Of a stretch of 14,659 bases of DNA, positions 1 through 7,646 are shown in pieces (position 1 is the first letter of the stretch; each line of letters begins with the position of its first letter). The DNA is from UBA1424 sp041669225 (GTDB taxonomy: Bacteria; Bacillota_I; Bacilli_A; RFN20; CAG-826): contig JBAYBO010000026.1 in assembly GCA_041669225.1 (NCBI GenBank), positions 1 through 14,659 of the forward strand, written 5' to 3'. A program made the position numbers and the translations under genes. The notes under the pieces were generated by a model. The model was given only the letters and a program-made list of their open reading frames with translations. It was not told where the DNA came from and searched no databases.

Positions 1-2227
1 AATTATCGGAATCTTAATGTTTATCGCCGAGCAATACAGTGGTCTCTTTTTCCTATTTATTTTATTCGCCAACATCACGATTGGTCTAATACAAGACATT
101 AGGGCTAGAAAACTAGTTGATAAACTCAGTTTAATCACGAACCCGAAAGCAACAGTGGTTCGGAACGGAGTTATTTCCGATATTCCCGTCGATGATCTTG
201 TCTTGAGTGATGTTTTAATTTTGAAAGCCGGTGATCAAATAAGTATTGATGCCGTCGTGGTTGAAGGCTGGATCAGTGTTAACGAATCTCTTTTAACCGG
301 CGAATCAAATCCAATCGAAAAGAATATTGGCGAGAAGGTGCTATCGGGTTCGTATGTTGTCAGTGGGACAGCACGTCTGAGAGCGACATCGGTTGGCCGC
401 GCCAATTATGCCGAGCAACTCCAAAGCCAAGTTAAGTTATTTAAACGTCCCAAATCAGAAATCTTGAAATCGATGCGCTTGCTTTTCCGTTACATAGGCG
501 CCATTGTCATATTGTTTGGTGTTGCGTATGCGATAACATATTCTCTTCAAGGCGGGTTTTCGACTTTTGCAAGCTTCCAGATAGCGATTGGTTCAATTGC
601 CGGATCGCTGGTAGCGATGATTCCATCTGGAATGTATCTTCTCACTTCAATGACATTGGCGGTTGGCGTTTTACGTCTAGCCTACCGACGTATGCTTGTT
701 CAAGAACTATATTCGATTGAAACCTTGGCTCGTGTCGATGTGTTGTGTTTTGATAAAACTGGAACACTTACCGACGGAAATATGGATGTCAAAGAAATCA
801 TTGCCCTAAATGGGACTAACAAGAATGATGTATATAAATATCTTTCCAGTCTTTTAGCGGCCACAAAAGACAACAACCAAACAGCTCAGGCAATCGTTCG
901 CGAAGTTGGACATGAAGTCTCTTATGAAACAATCAAAAACGTGCCATTTTCTAGCGATAAAAAATTTGCTGCTGCAGTATTTAAAAACCACGGTACAATC
1001 GCTTTTGGAGCTTGGGAATTTTTAAAACCATTAGTAGATGAAAAAGCCGAGATTATTATCAAAAAGCATGCAAAAAACGGATATCGTGTTGTAATTATTG
1101 TTCAAAGCCAGAGCGATTTTCAGGAAGAATTGCCGAATGATTTAAATATCATTGGTTTGATTATCCTTCAAGATCACATTCGAGCAGACGCTCGTGCGAA
1201 TATTGCTTGGTTTAAAGATAATAATGTTACGGTAAAAGTCATCAGTGGCGATAGTGTTGATACTGTTGCCGAAATTGCTCGCCAAGTTGGAGTTGATGGG
1301 GCCGAAAAAAGTATTTCATTAGATAACATCCCATTAGTAAATGTTGCGAATTTTGCCACCGAATATAATGTCTTTGGACGCGTCAGCCCAGAACAGAAAG
1401 AAGTCTTAGTAAAAGCTTTAAGAAACGCCGGGCACACCGTAGCAATGACGGGGGATGGAGTTAATGACATTCTCGCTTTAAAAGTTGCTGATTGTTCAAT
1501 TGCGATGGCGTCTGGAGCAGATGCTGCCCGCAATGTTTCTCACTTAGTTTCACTTGACTCAAATTTCGGGAAACTTCCTGAAGTAGTCGACGAGGGACGT
1601 CGCGTAATTAATAACTTGCAAAGAACAAGTTCCCTTTTTCTAGCCAAGACAATTTTTGCGATTATAACAAGTATGTTTTTCTATTTTACTGGATTGTTTG
1701 GTGGTACCAACTATCCCTTTTTAACAAACAATCTTTATATTTGGGAAATTGCGACAATTGGACTTGCCTCCTTTTTTCTTGCTTTGCAGAAAAACAGTGA
1801 GCAACTCAAAGGTAGTTTCTTGACAAATATTATTCAAAAAGCAGTTCCTGGGGGCGTGATGCAGTCAGTTATTGTTCTTTTAATATATGGTATTTCTTTT
1901 GCCTTTCCACAATTTTTGCCAAGAGAGGCCGCACAAGTTATGGCGATTCTAACTTTCACCGTCGCAAGTTACTTTATTCTTGCTAAAATATGTTCGCCGC
2001 TTGATAAATATCGTTTGATTTTGTTCCTTTTAATGGCAGGCATCGGAGTCGTTGCTTTCATCTTTGATTTCTTCTTAAGATCATGGGGGATTCTTAAAAT
2101 TAATTATGAGGTGTTATCCTCCACTCATATACTCTTGCTATTTGTTTTAATAGCAGTAGCCTTGCCTTTTTACTTATTTATTAGTAAATTGACAAGTAAG
2201 ATTGTTAACCGAAAGGTGGTGGCTTGA
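1..2227 (+). CDS. Cation-transporting P-type ATPase, CtpE-like (5' end outside window)
   Basis: An ATP-driven membrane cation pump. The first ATG is at 17, but the frame is open to the window edge and the first residues already resemble the TM1-TM2 region, so a few dozen N-terminal residues are probably missing. Counting from that ATG (736 aa), I see the actuator motif TGES at 94-97, a TM4 segment with AMIPSGM at about 200-206, the phosphorylation motif DKTGTLT with Asp246, ISGDS at 409-413 and the hinge TGDGVND at 478-484. About six hydrophobic segments follow in the C-terminal third. The hinge context (DILALKVADCSIAMASG, then EGRRVINN) is typical of the CtpE-like subgroup common in Bacillota; mycobacterial CtpE has been linked to calcium. 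The usual Glu of the TM4 PEGL motif is Ser here, so the ion cannot be assigned. It is first in the visible operon; its TGA lies 1 nt before psuG. Confidence 0.93.
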   Translation, partial: IIGILMFIAEQYSGLFFLFILFANITIGLIQDIRARKLVDKLSLITNPKATVVRNGVISDIPVDDLVLSDVLILKAGDQISIDAVVVEGWISVNESLLTGESNPIEKNIGEKVLSGSYVVSGTARLRATSVGRANYAEQLQSQVKLFKRPKSEILKSMRLLFRYIGAIVILFGVAYAITYSLQGGFSTFASFQIAIGSIAGSLVAMIPSGMYLLTSMTLAVGVLRLAYRRMLVQELYSIETLARVDVLCFDKTGTLTDGNMDVKEIIALNGTNKNDVYKYLSSLLAATKDNNQTAQAIVREVGHEVSYETIKNVPFSSDKKFAAAVFKNHGTIAFGAWEFLKPLVDEKAEIIIKKHAKNGYRVVIIVQSQSDFQEELPNDLNIIGLIILQDHIRADARANIAWFKDNNVTVKVISGDSVDTVAEIARQVGVDGAEKSISLDNIPLVNVANFATEYNVFGRVSPEQKEVLVKALRNAGHTVAMTGDGVNDILALKVADCSIAMASGADAARNVSHLVSLDSNFGKLPEVVDEGRRVINNLQRTSSLFLAKTIFAIITSMFFYFTGLFGGTNYPFLTNNLYIWEIATIGLASFFLALQKNSEQLKGSFLTNIIQKAVPGGVMQSVIVLLIYGISFAFPQFLPREAAQVMAILTFTVASYFILAKICSPLDKYRLILFLLMAGIGVVAFIFDFFLRSWGILKINYEVLSSTHILLLFVLIAVALPFYLFISKLTSKIVNRKVVA

Positions 2228-2228
2228 C

Positions 2229-3143
2229 ATGTTTATTCGCCACGAAGTTTTAGAGGCTTTAAAACAAGGCCATCCTGTCGTCGCTTTGGAATCGACGATA
2301 ATTTCTCATGGCATGCCTTACCCACAAAACGTCAAAACAGCTTTAATGCTTGAACATATAATTCTTAAAACCGGAGTCGTTCCGGCAACGATTGGAATCA
2401 TCGATGGTGAAATTATCGTCGGCATGAATCCTGATCAAATTGAAGAATTTGGAAAGCGTAAGGACATTCGCAAAGTTTCGCGCCGTGATTTACCAGTTGT
2501 TGTCGCCCAAAAAGAGTGGGGTGCGACGACTGTTGCCGCGACGATGATTATTGCCGAAAAAGCTGGTATCGAAGTATTTGTGACCGGGGGAATTGGAGGA
2601 GTGCATAGAAATGCCGGGGCGACTTTTGATATATCGGCCGATTTAGAGGAGTTTGCAATGACTAATGTCACTGTTATCTCTTCTGGTGCAAAAGCGATTT
2701 TGGATTTGCCTTTGACGCTTGAGTATCTTGAAACTAAAGGAGTTACTGTTTTGTCTTATCAAAGCGACGAATTCGCAAGTTTTTATTCGCGTGGCTCAGG
2801 ATTAAGAATCGAGGACCGAATCGAAAGCGCTGATGAAGCCGCCGCAATTATCAAAAACAAACGCGATTTAAATTTGAGAGGTGGCATTTTAATATCTAAT
2901 CCCGTTCCGCAAAGCGAGGAAATGCCGAAAGCGGAAATTGATAGAGCTATTAGTCAAGCCTTAGTTGAGGCGGAAGAAAAAGGCATCAAAGGAAAAGAAG
3001 TAACGCCGTTCTTACTTAAAGAAATCGCAAACATTACCAAAGGTAAATCTTTGGAAACGAATATTCAACTAATCAAAAACAACGCATTATTAGGAGCCGA
3101 GGTCGCTATAGCTCTTGCCACTCTTAATGCCAAGGGGAAATAA
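2229..3143 (+). CDS. psuG: Pseudouridine-5'-phosphate glycosidase
   Basis: A cytoplasmic enzyme that reversibly splits pseudouridine 5'-phosphate into uracil and ribose 5-phosphate, the second step of pseudouridine salvage. The 304-aa length matches the family (E. coli about 312 aa). Recognisable blocks are ALESTIISHGMPYPQN near the N-terminus, GATTVAATM at about 98-106, VTGGIGGVHR at 118-127, SSGAKAILD at 151-159 and NPVPQSEEMP at 224-233. Glu21, Lys155 and Asn278 fit the E. coli catalytic residues Glu31, Lys166 (Schiff base) and Asn289, from remembered numbering. I start at ATG 2229 because AAAGGTGGT at 2212-2220 sits 8 nt upstream and the conserved fold begins there; an in-frame TTG at 2202 would only add residues inside the ATPase gene. 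The partner kinase gene psuK is not in the window. tetR begins 1 nt after the stop. Confidence 0.95.
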   Translation: MFIRHEVLEALKQGHPVVALESTIISHGMPYPQNVKTALMLEHIILKTGVVPATIGIIDGEIIVGMNPDQIEEFGKRKDIRKVSRRDLPVVVAQKEWGATTVAATMIIAEKAGIEVFVTGGIGGVHRNAGATFDISADLEEFAMTNVTVISSGAKAILDLPLTLEYLETKGVTVLSYQSDEFASFYSRGSGLRIEDRIESADEAAAIIKNKRDLNLRGGILISNPVPQSEEMPKAEIDRAISQALVEAEEKGIKGKEVTPFLLKEIANITKGKSLETNIQLIKNNALLGAEVAIALATLNAKGK

Positions 3144-3144
3144 C

Positions 3145-3741
3145 ATGAAAAGATTACATTCATTTACACAAGCTTTATTTAGTCTAGCAAAAGAAAAACC
3201 GCTCGCCAAAATCAGTATTGAGGAGTTATGCGATCGAGTTGGTGTCAAACGCCAGACATTCTATTACCACTTCAAAGACATGGGGGATTTTATTGATTCA
3301 ATCATGGTTGATTTTTGTGAAAAACGTGTTGACAAAGATGGCGATTTAAATTCCGACGCGCGTTTTGTTGCTGATCTTTTTTCGAGCAATGTTAAGGTGC
3401 TGAAGAACTTTATTTCTTCGCCTTACGCGATTAATATCAATAACTTTATTCATGACTATTTGCACACAAGATCATATAGCCGTTTGTCTGCGAATGTGAA
3501 ATATAAGAATTTGCCTAGCGAGCAAATCGAGAGCGTCTCACGTATTGTGGCAAGCATTATCCTTTCAGAATTATCGTATTGGATAAATACCGATATGAAA
3601 GAAGAAAAAGAATACATTTTGCATCGTTTCGAAGTCATTTTGAAGAATGTCGAAAAAATGATGGTTGAGAACGCTCTACGTGGTACGATTGAAAACAAGC
3701 GCCGTGTCGAAACGGATAATCATAAAGAAGACAAGCATTAA
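3145..3741 (+). CDS. TetR/AcrR-family transcriptional regulator
   Basis: A 198-aa DNA-binding regulator. The N-terminal third is a typical TetR helix-turn-helix: ISIEELCDRVGV (about 23-34) followed by the recognition-helix signature RQTFYYHFKD (36-45). The C-terminal part (about 50-185) is helical and would be the ligand-binding and dimer domain; it has no motif that I can tie to a ligand. The last 20 residues are strongly charged. I start at ATG 3145, preceded by AAGGGGA at about 3132-3138, giving the usual protein start MKRLHSFTQAL. It lies inside the operon, 1 nt after psuG and 15 nt before the alcohol dehydrogenase, so it may regulate this transcript, but no operator is visible because the operon promoter is outside the window. 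Confidence 0.88.
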   Translation: MKRLHSFTQALFSLAKEKPLAKISIEELCDRVGVKRQTFYYHFKDMGDFIDSIMVDFCEKRVDKDGDLNSDARFVADLFSSNVKVLKNFISSPYAININNFIHDYLHTRSYSRLSANVKYKNLPSEQIESVSRIVASIILSELSYWINTDMKEEKEYILHRFEVILKNVEKMMVENALRGTIENKRRVETDNHKEDKH

Positions 3742-3756
3742 TAAAAGGAGAAAGAC

Positions 3757-4929
3757 ATGATTGATTTTGATTTTGTGTCACCGACAAAACTATTTTTCGG
3801 GAGAGGTAAAGAAAAAGACATAGGAGCCATTATTAAGTCTTATGGCTTTAAAAAAATCTTGTTTCATTACGGAGGCGGTTCAATCAAATCGTCGGGTCTT
3901 TATCAAACTGTTGTTTCTTCTTTGAACAAAAATAATGTTGAGTATGTCGAATTAGGTGGAGTACGCATTAATCCGACACATTCTTTAGTTAGGGCTGGAG
4001 TATTTCTTGCTCAAAAAGAAAAAATTGATTTCATTCTCGCTGTTGGCGGAGGTTCGGTCATTGATTCAACCAAAGCGATTGCTGTCGGGTTTTATTATGA
4101 GGGCGATCCTTTTGATTTTAATTTACATCTTGCCCAACCAAAACAATCCTTGCCTGTTGGCGTCATTCTTACAATATCAGCCGCCGGTTCAGAGTTATCC
4201 TCGTCTTGTGTTATCTCAAACGACGAGACTGGAACAAAGCGCGGTTTTAATAGTGATCTAATTCGTCCTTTATTCGCTGTTTGTAATCCAGAATTAACTT
4301 ATTCGGTAAACAAATATCAAACAGGATGTGGCATCGTTGATATTATCTCGCATTCTTTTGAACGATATTTTTCTCCAAGCGAGCAAAAAGAGTTGGCCGA
4401 CGAATTCGCTTTAGGGGTTATTCGTCACGTTGTTGAAGTAGGGAAAATCGCTATTGATAATCCTAAAGATTATGAAGCGCGAGCATCTTTGATGCTAGCT
4501 AGTACTTTTTCCCACAATGGTGTAACTGGATTAGGTAAAAAAGTTAACATGCCAATTCACGCGATTGCCCATGGCTTAAGCGGATATGATCCAAACATCG
4601 CCCACGGAGCGGCCTTGTCGGTAATGATTCCGGCTTGGATGGCATACGTTAAAGATGCCGAGATTGACAAGTTCGCAGCGTTTGGTCGCGAAGTGTTTAA
4701 AATTCATTTTGTGAATAAAGACGAAAGTGCTAATATTGGGATACGCGAGCTCCGAAATTTCTTTCAAGAAATCGGCATGCCGGTGACGCTTCGCGAATTA
4801 GGAATCGATAAACAAGACATCCCGCGTTTAGTTGAAATGATTACGGAAAATGGTACACGTGTGGTTGGCCATTCCGTTCGACCACTAGATGCAAGGGACA
4901 TTGAAGCGCTTTTGCTGTCGTGTCTCTAG
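3757..4929 (+). CDS. Iron-containing alcohol dehydrogenase (butanol dehydrogenase / YugJ-YqhD-like)
   Basis: A cytoplasmic NAD(P)H-dependent reductase of the type III (iron-dependent) alcohol dehydrogenase family, most like the BDH/YugJ/YqhD branch that reduces aldehydes to alcohols. Length (390 aa) is standard. The nucleotide-binding half shows FHYGGGSIKSSGLY (36-49) and AVGGGSVIDSTKAIA (95-109). Metal ligands, by comparison with YqhD, would be Asp195 and His199 (GIVDIISHSFE), His268 and His283 (IAHG), with the extra conserved His272 between them. All four are present, so the enzyme should be active. AAGGAG at 3745-3750 lies 6 nt before ATG 3757. It follows the TetR gene by 15 nt in the same operon, so the regulator may sense an aldehyde or redox signal; this is inference. 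The substrate is unknown. Confidence 0.93.
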   Translation: MIDFDFVSPTKLFFGRGKEKDIGAIIKSYGFKKILFHYGGGSIKSSGLYQTVVSSLNKNNVEYVELGGVRINPTHSLVRAGVFLAQKEKIDFILAVGGGSVIDSTKAIAVGFYYEGDPFDFNLHLAQPKQSLPVGVILTISAAGSELSSSCVISNDETGTKRGFNSDLIRPLFAVCNPELTYSVNKYQTGCGIVDIISHSFERYFSPSEQKELADEFALGVIRHVVEVGKIAIDNPKDYEARASLMLASTFSHNGVTGLGKKVNMPIHAIAHGLSGYDPNIAHGAALSVMIPAWMAYVKDAEIDKFAAFGREVFKIHFVNKDESANIGIRELRNFFQEIGMPVTLRELGIDKQDIPRLVEMITENGTRVVGHSVRPLDARDIEALLLSCL

Positions 4930-4944
4930 GGAGGTTTTATTTTT

Positions 4945-6048
4945 ATGAAAAAAGAAGATGCTGCTAGTTTAATCGTCTATGCCTTAATGATTGGTTTAGC
5001 GCTTTTTATCGGCTTAGGAATTATTAAACCGGTATTTGAAGCAAATCCATCGGTGGCTGGAAACCAATACACCTTTGCCATCATTTCCGTTATTATCGGA
5101 GTTTTTCTAAATGCCGTATTATTAGAACTTGGACATATTCTCGGTGGTCTTATTGGAAAATATCGTATTCAATCAGTGAATATTTTTGGATTATGCTTTT
5201 ATAAAAAAGAAGGCAAGGTTAATTTTGCTTTTAAAATGTTTGATGGTCTTACCGGAGAAACAAAATTTTTACCAAAAAGTGAGAAGTCTAATCCAAAACC
5301 TGCGACACTTTTACCAGTTCTAATTTATTTACTTGAGTTAGTGGCCGCAATCATTCTTTATGCCTTAATCTCCACTAGTTTAAATATTGACCTTGTGTGG
5401 TTATCAATTGGTTCCATTATTGTTGCCTCAATCGGAGGGATGATGACTTTATATAATATTGTTCCCTTTAAATTAGATGCGATTACTGATGGTTATCGTC
5501 TTACTTTATTTTCAAAGAAAATTAATATTACCGCGTATAACGAGTTAATGCTCGCCGAAAATGGTGACGAACCATTTACTCCGCGCGTGTTCGAGGAAAT
5601 TACTGATTTCACCGCTGAGGTAAATCTCGTTTCGGTCTATCGAAATATTAAAGACAAGAGATTTGCGGATGCCGAGTCAATATTAGGGAATATTATTGCT
5701 AATGAAAAGAAAACAAGCACTTCCACCCATAATCGTTCCATCGCCCAACTTTTGTACTTAAAAATTATGAATGAACCGCTAGAGGACGCCAAGGAATACT
5801 ACAAGACGATTCCTTCCTCAATCCAACGCTTCATTGCCAACGATCTTTCGATGCCGTCGCTAAGAGCTTATTTGCTCATTGCCGGTTTGATGGACGACGC
5901 CGAGGGCGAAATTATGTATTGTCTTGATCGCAAAAAGAAAGCGATTAAGTATACTGCTCCAGGCATTGCCGAAATTGAGGACTTATTGTTTAAAGAAGCC
6001 CTTGATAAAGTTAAAACCGCTCATCCTGACTGGAAAACACTCGAATAA
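4945..6048 (+). CDS. M50 (site-2 protease)-like membrane protein with altered zinc motif
   Basis: A 367-aa integral membrane protein that I read as a degenerate site-2-protease-like protein. Hydrophobic segments lie at about 8-28, 44-70, 120-143 and 150-172. The second contains LLELGHILGG (59-68), which matches the M50 HExxH region (usually HELGH) except that the first zinc-binding His is Leu60; Glu61 and His64 remain. The later segment LYNIVPFKLDAITDGYRL (169-186) matches the second M50 motif (N-x-x-P ... DG), keeping Asn171, Pro174 and Asp182. The C-terminal half (about 190-367) looks soluble and helical, with possible TPR-like repeats. One zinc ligand is lost, so it may be a non-proteolytic membrane scaffold; that is inference. 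Strong SD GGGAGGT at 4929-4935 and ATG 4945; it starts 15 nt after the dehydrogenase stop and is the last gene before the terminator. Confidence 0.72.
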   Translation: MKKEDAASLIVYALMIGLALFIGLGIIKPVFEANPSVAGNQYTFAIISVIIGVFLNAVLLELGHILGGLIGKYRIQSVNIFGLCFYKKEGKVNFAFKMFDGLTGETKFLPKSEKSNPKPATLLPVLIYLLELVAAIILYALISTSLNIDLVWLSIGSIIVASIGGMMTLYNIVPFKLDAITDGYRLTLFSKKINITAYNELMLAENGDEPFTPRVFEEITDFTAEVNLVSVYRNIKDKRFADAESILGNIIANEKKTSTSTHNRSIAQLLYLKIMNEPLEDAKEYYKTIPSSIQRFIANDLSMPSLRAYLLIAGLMDDAEGEIMYCLDRKKKAIKYTAPGIAEIEDLLFKEALDKVKTAHPDWKTLE

Positions 6049-6054
6049 TTCAAA

Positions 6055-6082
6055 AAGCCCTCAAGCGAGGGCTTGTTTTTTT
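6055..6082 (+). terminator. Bidirectional intrinsic terminator between the P-ATPase/psuG operon and mscL
   Basis: AAGCCCTC (6055-6062) and GAGGGCTT (6067-6074) form a perfect 8-bp stem with a 4-nt loop, followed by G and seven T (6076-6082) on the + strand. Read on the minus strand the stem is followed by five T, so it can also end mscL. The two genes converge here and the spacer is only 51 nt. Confidence 0.92.
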
Positions 6083-6099
6083 GTTAGACATAATAACTA

Positions 6100-6603
6100 T
6101 TAATCTTTTTTAAGAAGATCGCGAATTTCAGTTAGCAAGACGATGTCAGCGGCAGGAGCTGGCTCTGGTTCAGGAATGGGTTCCGGTTCTGGCTCGCCAT
6201 TTTTTTTGTGAACTTTTGCAAGAGCGGCATCTTTAGCTTTTTGAATACTGGCAAATACTTTAATAATGATAAATAGAATTAAGGCGATTAATAAAAAGTT
6301 AAAGATTGCAGTTAACACCATGCCCCAATCAAGTTTGCTGAGCGCGGAATAATAAACACCGTTATTGCCTAAGACGGCCGATCCGGCCAAAACCTCAGCG
6401 GCTGTGGCTTCAATGCTATTTGGTAAAATGGTGTAGAAGTTGTCTAAACCGCCATTGACTAAAAGGCCGATTATTGGCATGAAGATGTGCGCCACAAGAG
6501 CGGTGATGATGGCTGAGAAGGCTCCACCGATGATGACAGCGACGGCGAGTTGCATGACGTTGCCACGACTTATAAAATCTTTGAATTCTTTGAATACTTT
6601 CAT
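6100..6603 (-). CDS. mscL: Large-conductance mechanosensitive channel MscL
   Basis: A pentameric inner-membrane safety valve that opens under high membrane tension during osmotic downshock. The start is the family signature KEFKDFISRGNVMQLAVAVIIGGAF: an amphipathic N-terminal helix, then TM1 (about 15-46). TM2 is about 94-118. The conserved C-terminal bundle helix LLTEIRDLLKK is at 156-166. At 167 aa it is longer than E. coli MscL (136 aa), because of a longer extracellular loop (about 50-93) and a Glu/Pro-rich linker (EPEPEPIPEPEPAP, 137-150) before the C-terminal helix. The SD AGGAGA (complement of 6612-6617) lies 8 nt upstream of the ATG. The gene is alone, diverges from degV and ends at a shared terminator. 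Confidence 0.96.
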   Translation of the reverse strand: MKVFKEFKDFISRGNVMQLAVAVIIGGAFSAIITALVAHIFMPIIGLLVNGGLDNFYTILPNSIEATAAEVLAGSAVLGNNGVYYSALSKLDWGMVLTAIFNFLLIALILFIIIKVFASIQKAKDAALAKVHKKNGEPEPEPIPEPEPAPAADIVLLTEIRDLLKKD

Positions 6604-6643
6604 TTTTGTTATCTCCTAATAAATATCTTAGAAGATAAAAATA

Positions 6644-6649
6644 ATTATA
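6644..6649 (-). promoter_or_regulatory. Candidate mscL -10 element
   Basis: The minus strand reads TATAAT here, about 40 nt upstream of the mscL ATG, giving a leader of roughly 34 nt that contains the SD. The hexamer at the expected -35 distance (AGAAAC) is weak, so the call rests on the -10 and its position. Confidence 0.5.
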
Positions 6650-6673
6650 CAAGTGTAAAACAACCCGTTTCTT

Positions 6674-6699
6674 AATCTTTGACAAAATAAACAAAGATT
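6674..6699. promoter_or_regulatory. Perfect 8-bp inverted repeat over the degV promoter (candidate operator)
   Basis: AATCTTTG (6674-6681) and CAAAGATT (6692-6699) are exact inverted copies separated by 10 nt. The left arm covers the first half of the degV -35 box and the right arm lies in the spacer, just upstream of the -10. No T-tract follows, so it is not a terminator. Placement suggests a repressor site; the protein is unknown. It is also about 70-95 bp upstream of mscL. Confidence 0.5.
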
Positions 6700-6707
6700 G
6701 GGATAAT
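6679..6707 (+). promoter_or_regulatory. Sigma-A-type promoter of degV
   Basis: TTGACA (6679-6684), a 17-nt spacer, then GATAAT (6702-6707): a nearly consensus housekeeping promoter. The predicted start is near 6714, leaving a leader of about 18 nt with AAAGGAG at 6719-6725 and ATG at 6732. The promoter is overlapped by an inverted repeat listed separately. Confidence 0.85.
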
Positions 6708-6731
6708 GTTGGCATTTCAAAGGAGAAAAAC

Positions 6732-7583
6732 ATGAACAAAGTAGTTATCTTCGTCGACTCGACTGCCGATTTGAATAAAGAACATTATGAGCAATTTGAT
6801 ATACATGTCGTCCCCTTACTAGTCAATATCGGCGGAAAGGCCTATAAAGATGGTGAGGAAATTAATTCCGAGAAGTTATATAAACTAGTTGCCGAGCATG
6901 GCGAACTGCCAACAACGGCCGCTGTTCCGCCCTTTTCGTTTATTGAGGCATTCAAGCCTTATATCGATAACGGATACGATATTTTTTATGTCGGCATCGG
7001 TAGCAAATTGTCGGCAACCTTACAATCAGTCGTTTTAGCGGCTCAGGAATTTGAAGAAGGTCGAGTTTTTTATTCTGATTCCAATAATCTTTCAAGCGGT
7101 TCAGGCTTGTTGGCTTTAAAGGCCGCTAAGTATCGTGATGAAGGCAAATCGGCTTTTGAAATTAAAACTTTAATTGACGCGCACTCCCCTAAAGTTAGTT
7201 CACTATTTGCGATTGAAACACTAGACTACCTCCACAAAGGCGGACGTTGCAGTGGCACAACGAAAGTATTGGGCAAGTTGTTTCATATTCACCCAATCAT
7301 CAAAGTGACTGATGGCAAATTAATCGTCTACAAAAAACCTCGTGGGCGTATGAATGCCGCTTTAGATGAACTCACCAAGGAATTAAAAGGGCATCTACCT
7401 AATGTTGACCTTGATAACATCATGATAACTCATGCCGGAATCGATCAGCCTAATCTTGATTATTTAGTTAAAAAAATTGGGGAGTTGGTCACCCCTTCAA
7501 AAATTGTGGTCACAAATGCAGGCGCGGTTATTTCTTCGCACTGCGGCTATGGAACAATTGGCGTGCTTTATCTTAAAAAGTAA
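6732..7583 (+). CDS. DegV family fatty-acid-binding protein (FakB-like)
   Basis: A 283-aa cytoplasmic protein of the DegV family. Characterised members (FakB) hold a fatty acid so that the kinase FakA can phosphorylate it for phospholipid synthesis. The diagnostic start VDSTADL is at 8-14. Further family motifs are PTTAAVPP (60-67), the GIGSKLSATLQS segment (88-99), YSDSNNLSSGSGLL (114-127), the LDYLHKGGRCSG loop (164-175, Arg172) and the C-terminal SSHCGYGTIGV (268-278, His270), corresponding to the lipid headgroup pocket. The PTT motif normally continues as SQPS and the final one usually reads GPG, so pocket details differ. No FakA gene is in the window, so which lipid it carries cannot be told. 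It is transcribed alone from its own strong promoter. Confidence 0.93.
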   Translation: MNKVVIFVDSTADLNKEHYEQFDIHVVPLLVNIGGKAYKDGEEINSEKLYKLVAEHGELPTTAAVPPFSFIEAFKPYIDNGYDIFYVGIGSKLSATLQSVVLAAQEFEEGRVFYSDSNNLSSGSGLLALKAAKYRDEGKSAFEIKTLIDAHSPKVSSLFAIETLDYLHKGGRCSGTTKVLGKLFHIHPIIKVTDGKLIVYKKPRGRMNAALDELTKELKGHLPNVDLDNIMITHAGIDQPNLDYLVKKIGELVTPSKIVVTNAGAVISSHCGYGTIGVLYLKK

Positions 7584-7609
7584 GCAAAAACCCAATTAAT
7601 GCAACAAAA

Positions 7610-7630
7610 AACGCCGAATTTTTCGGCGTT
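7610..7630. terminator. Bidirectional terminator between degV and the lipoprotein gene
   Basis: AACGCCGAA (7610-7618) and TTCGGCGTT (7622-7630) make a perfect 9-bp stem with a 3-nt loop. On the minus strand it is followed by an unbroken T run (complement of A 7605-7609 plus stem end), so it clearly serves the lipoprotein gene. The + strand tail is ACATTTTT, weaker but usable for degV. Confidence 0.85.
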
Positions 7631-7646
7631 ACATTTTTGCAATATG

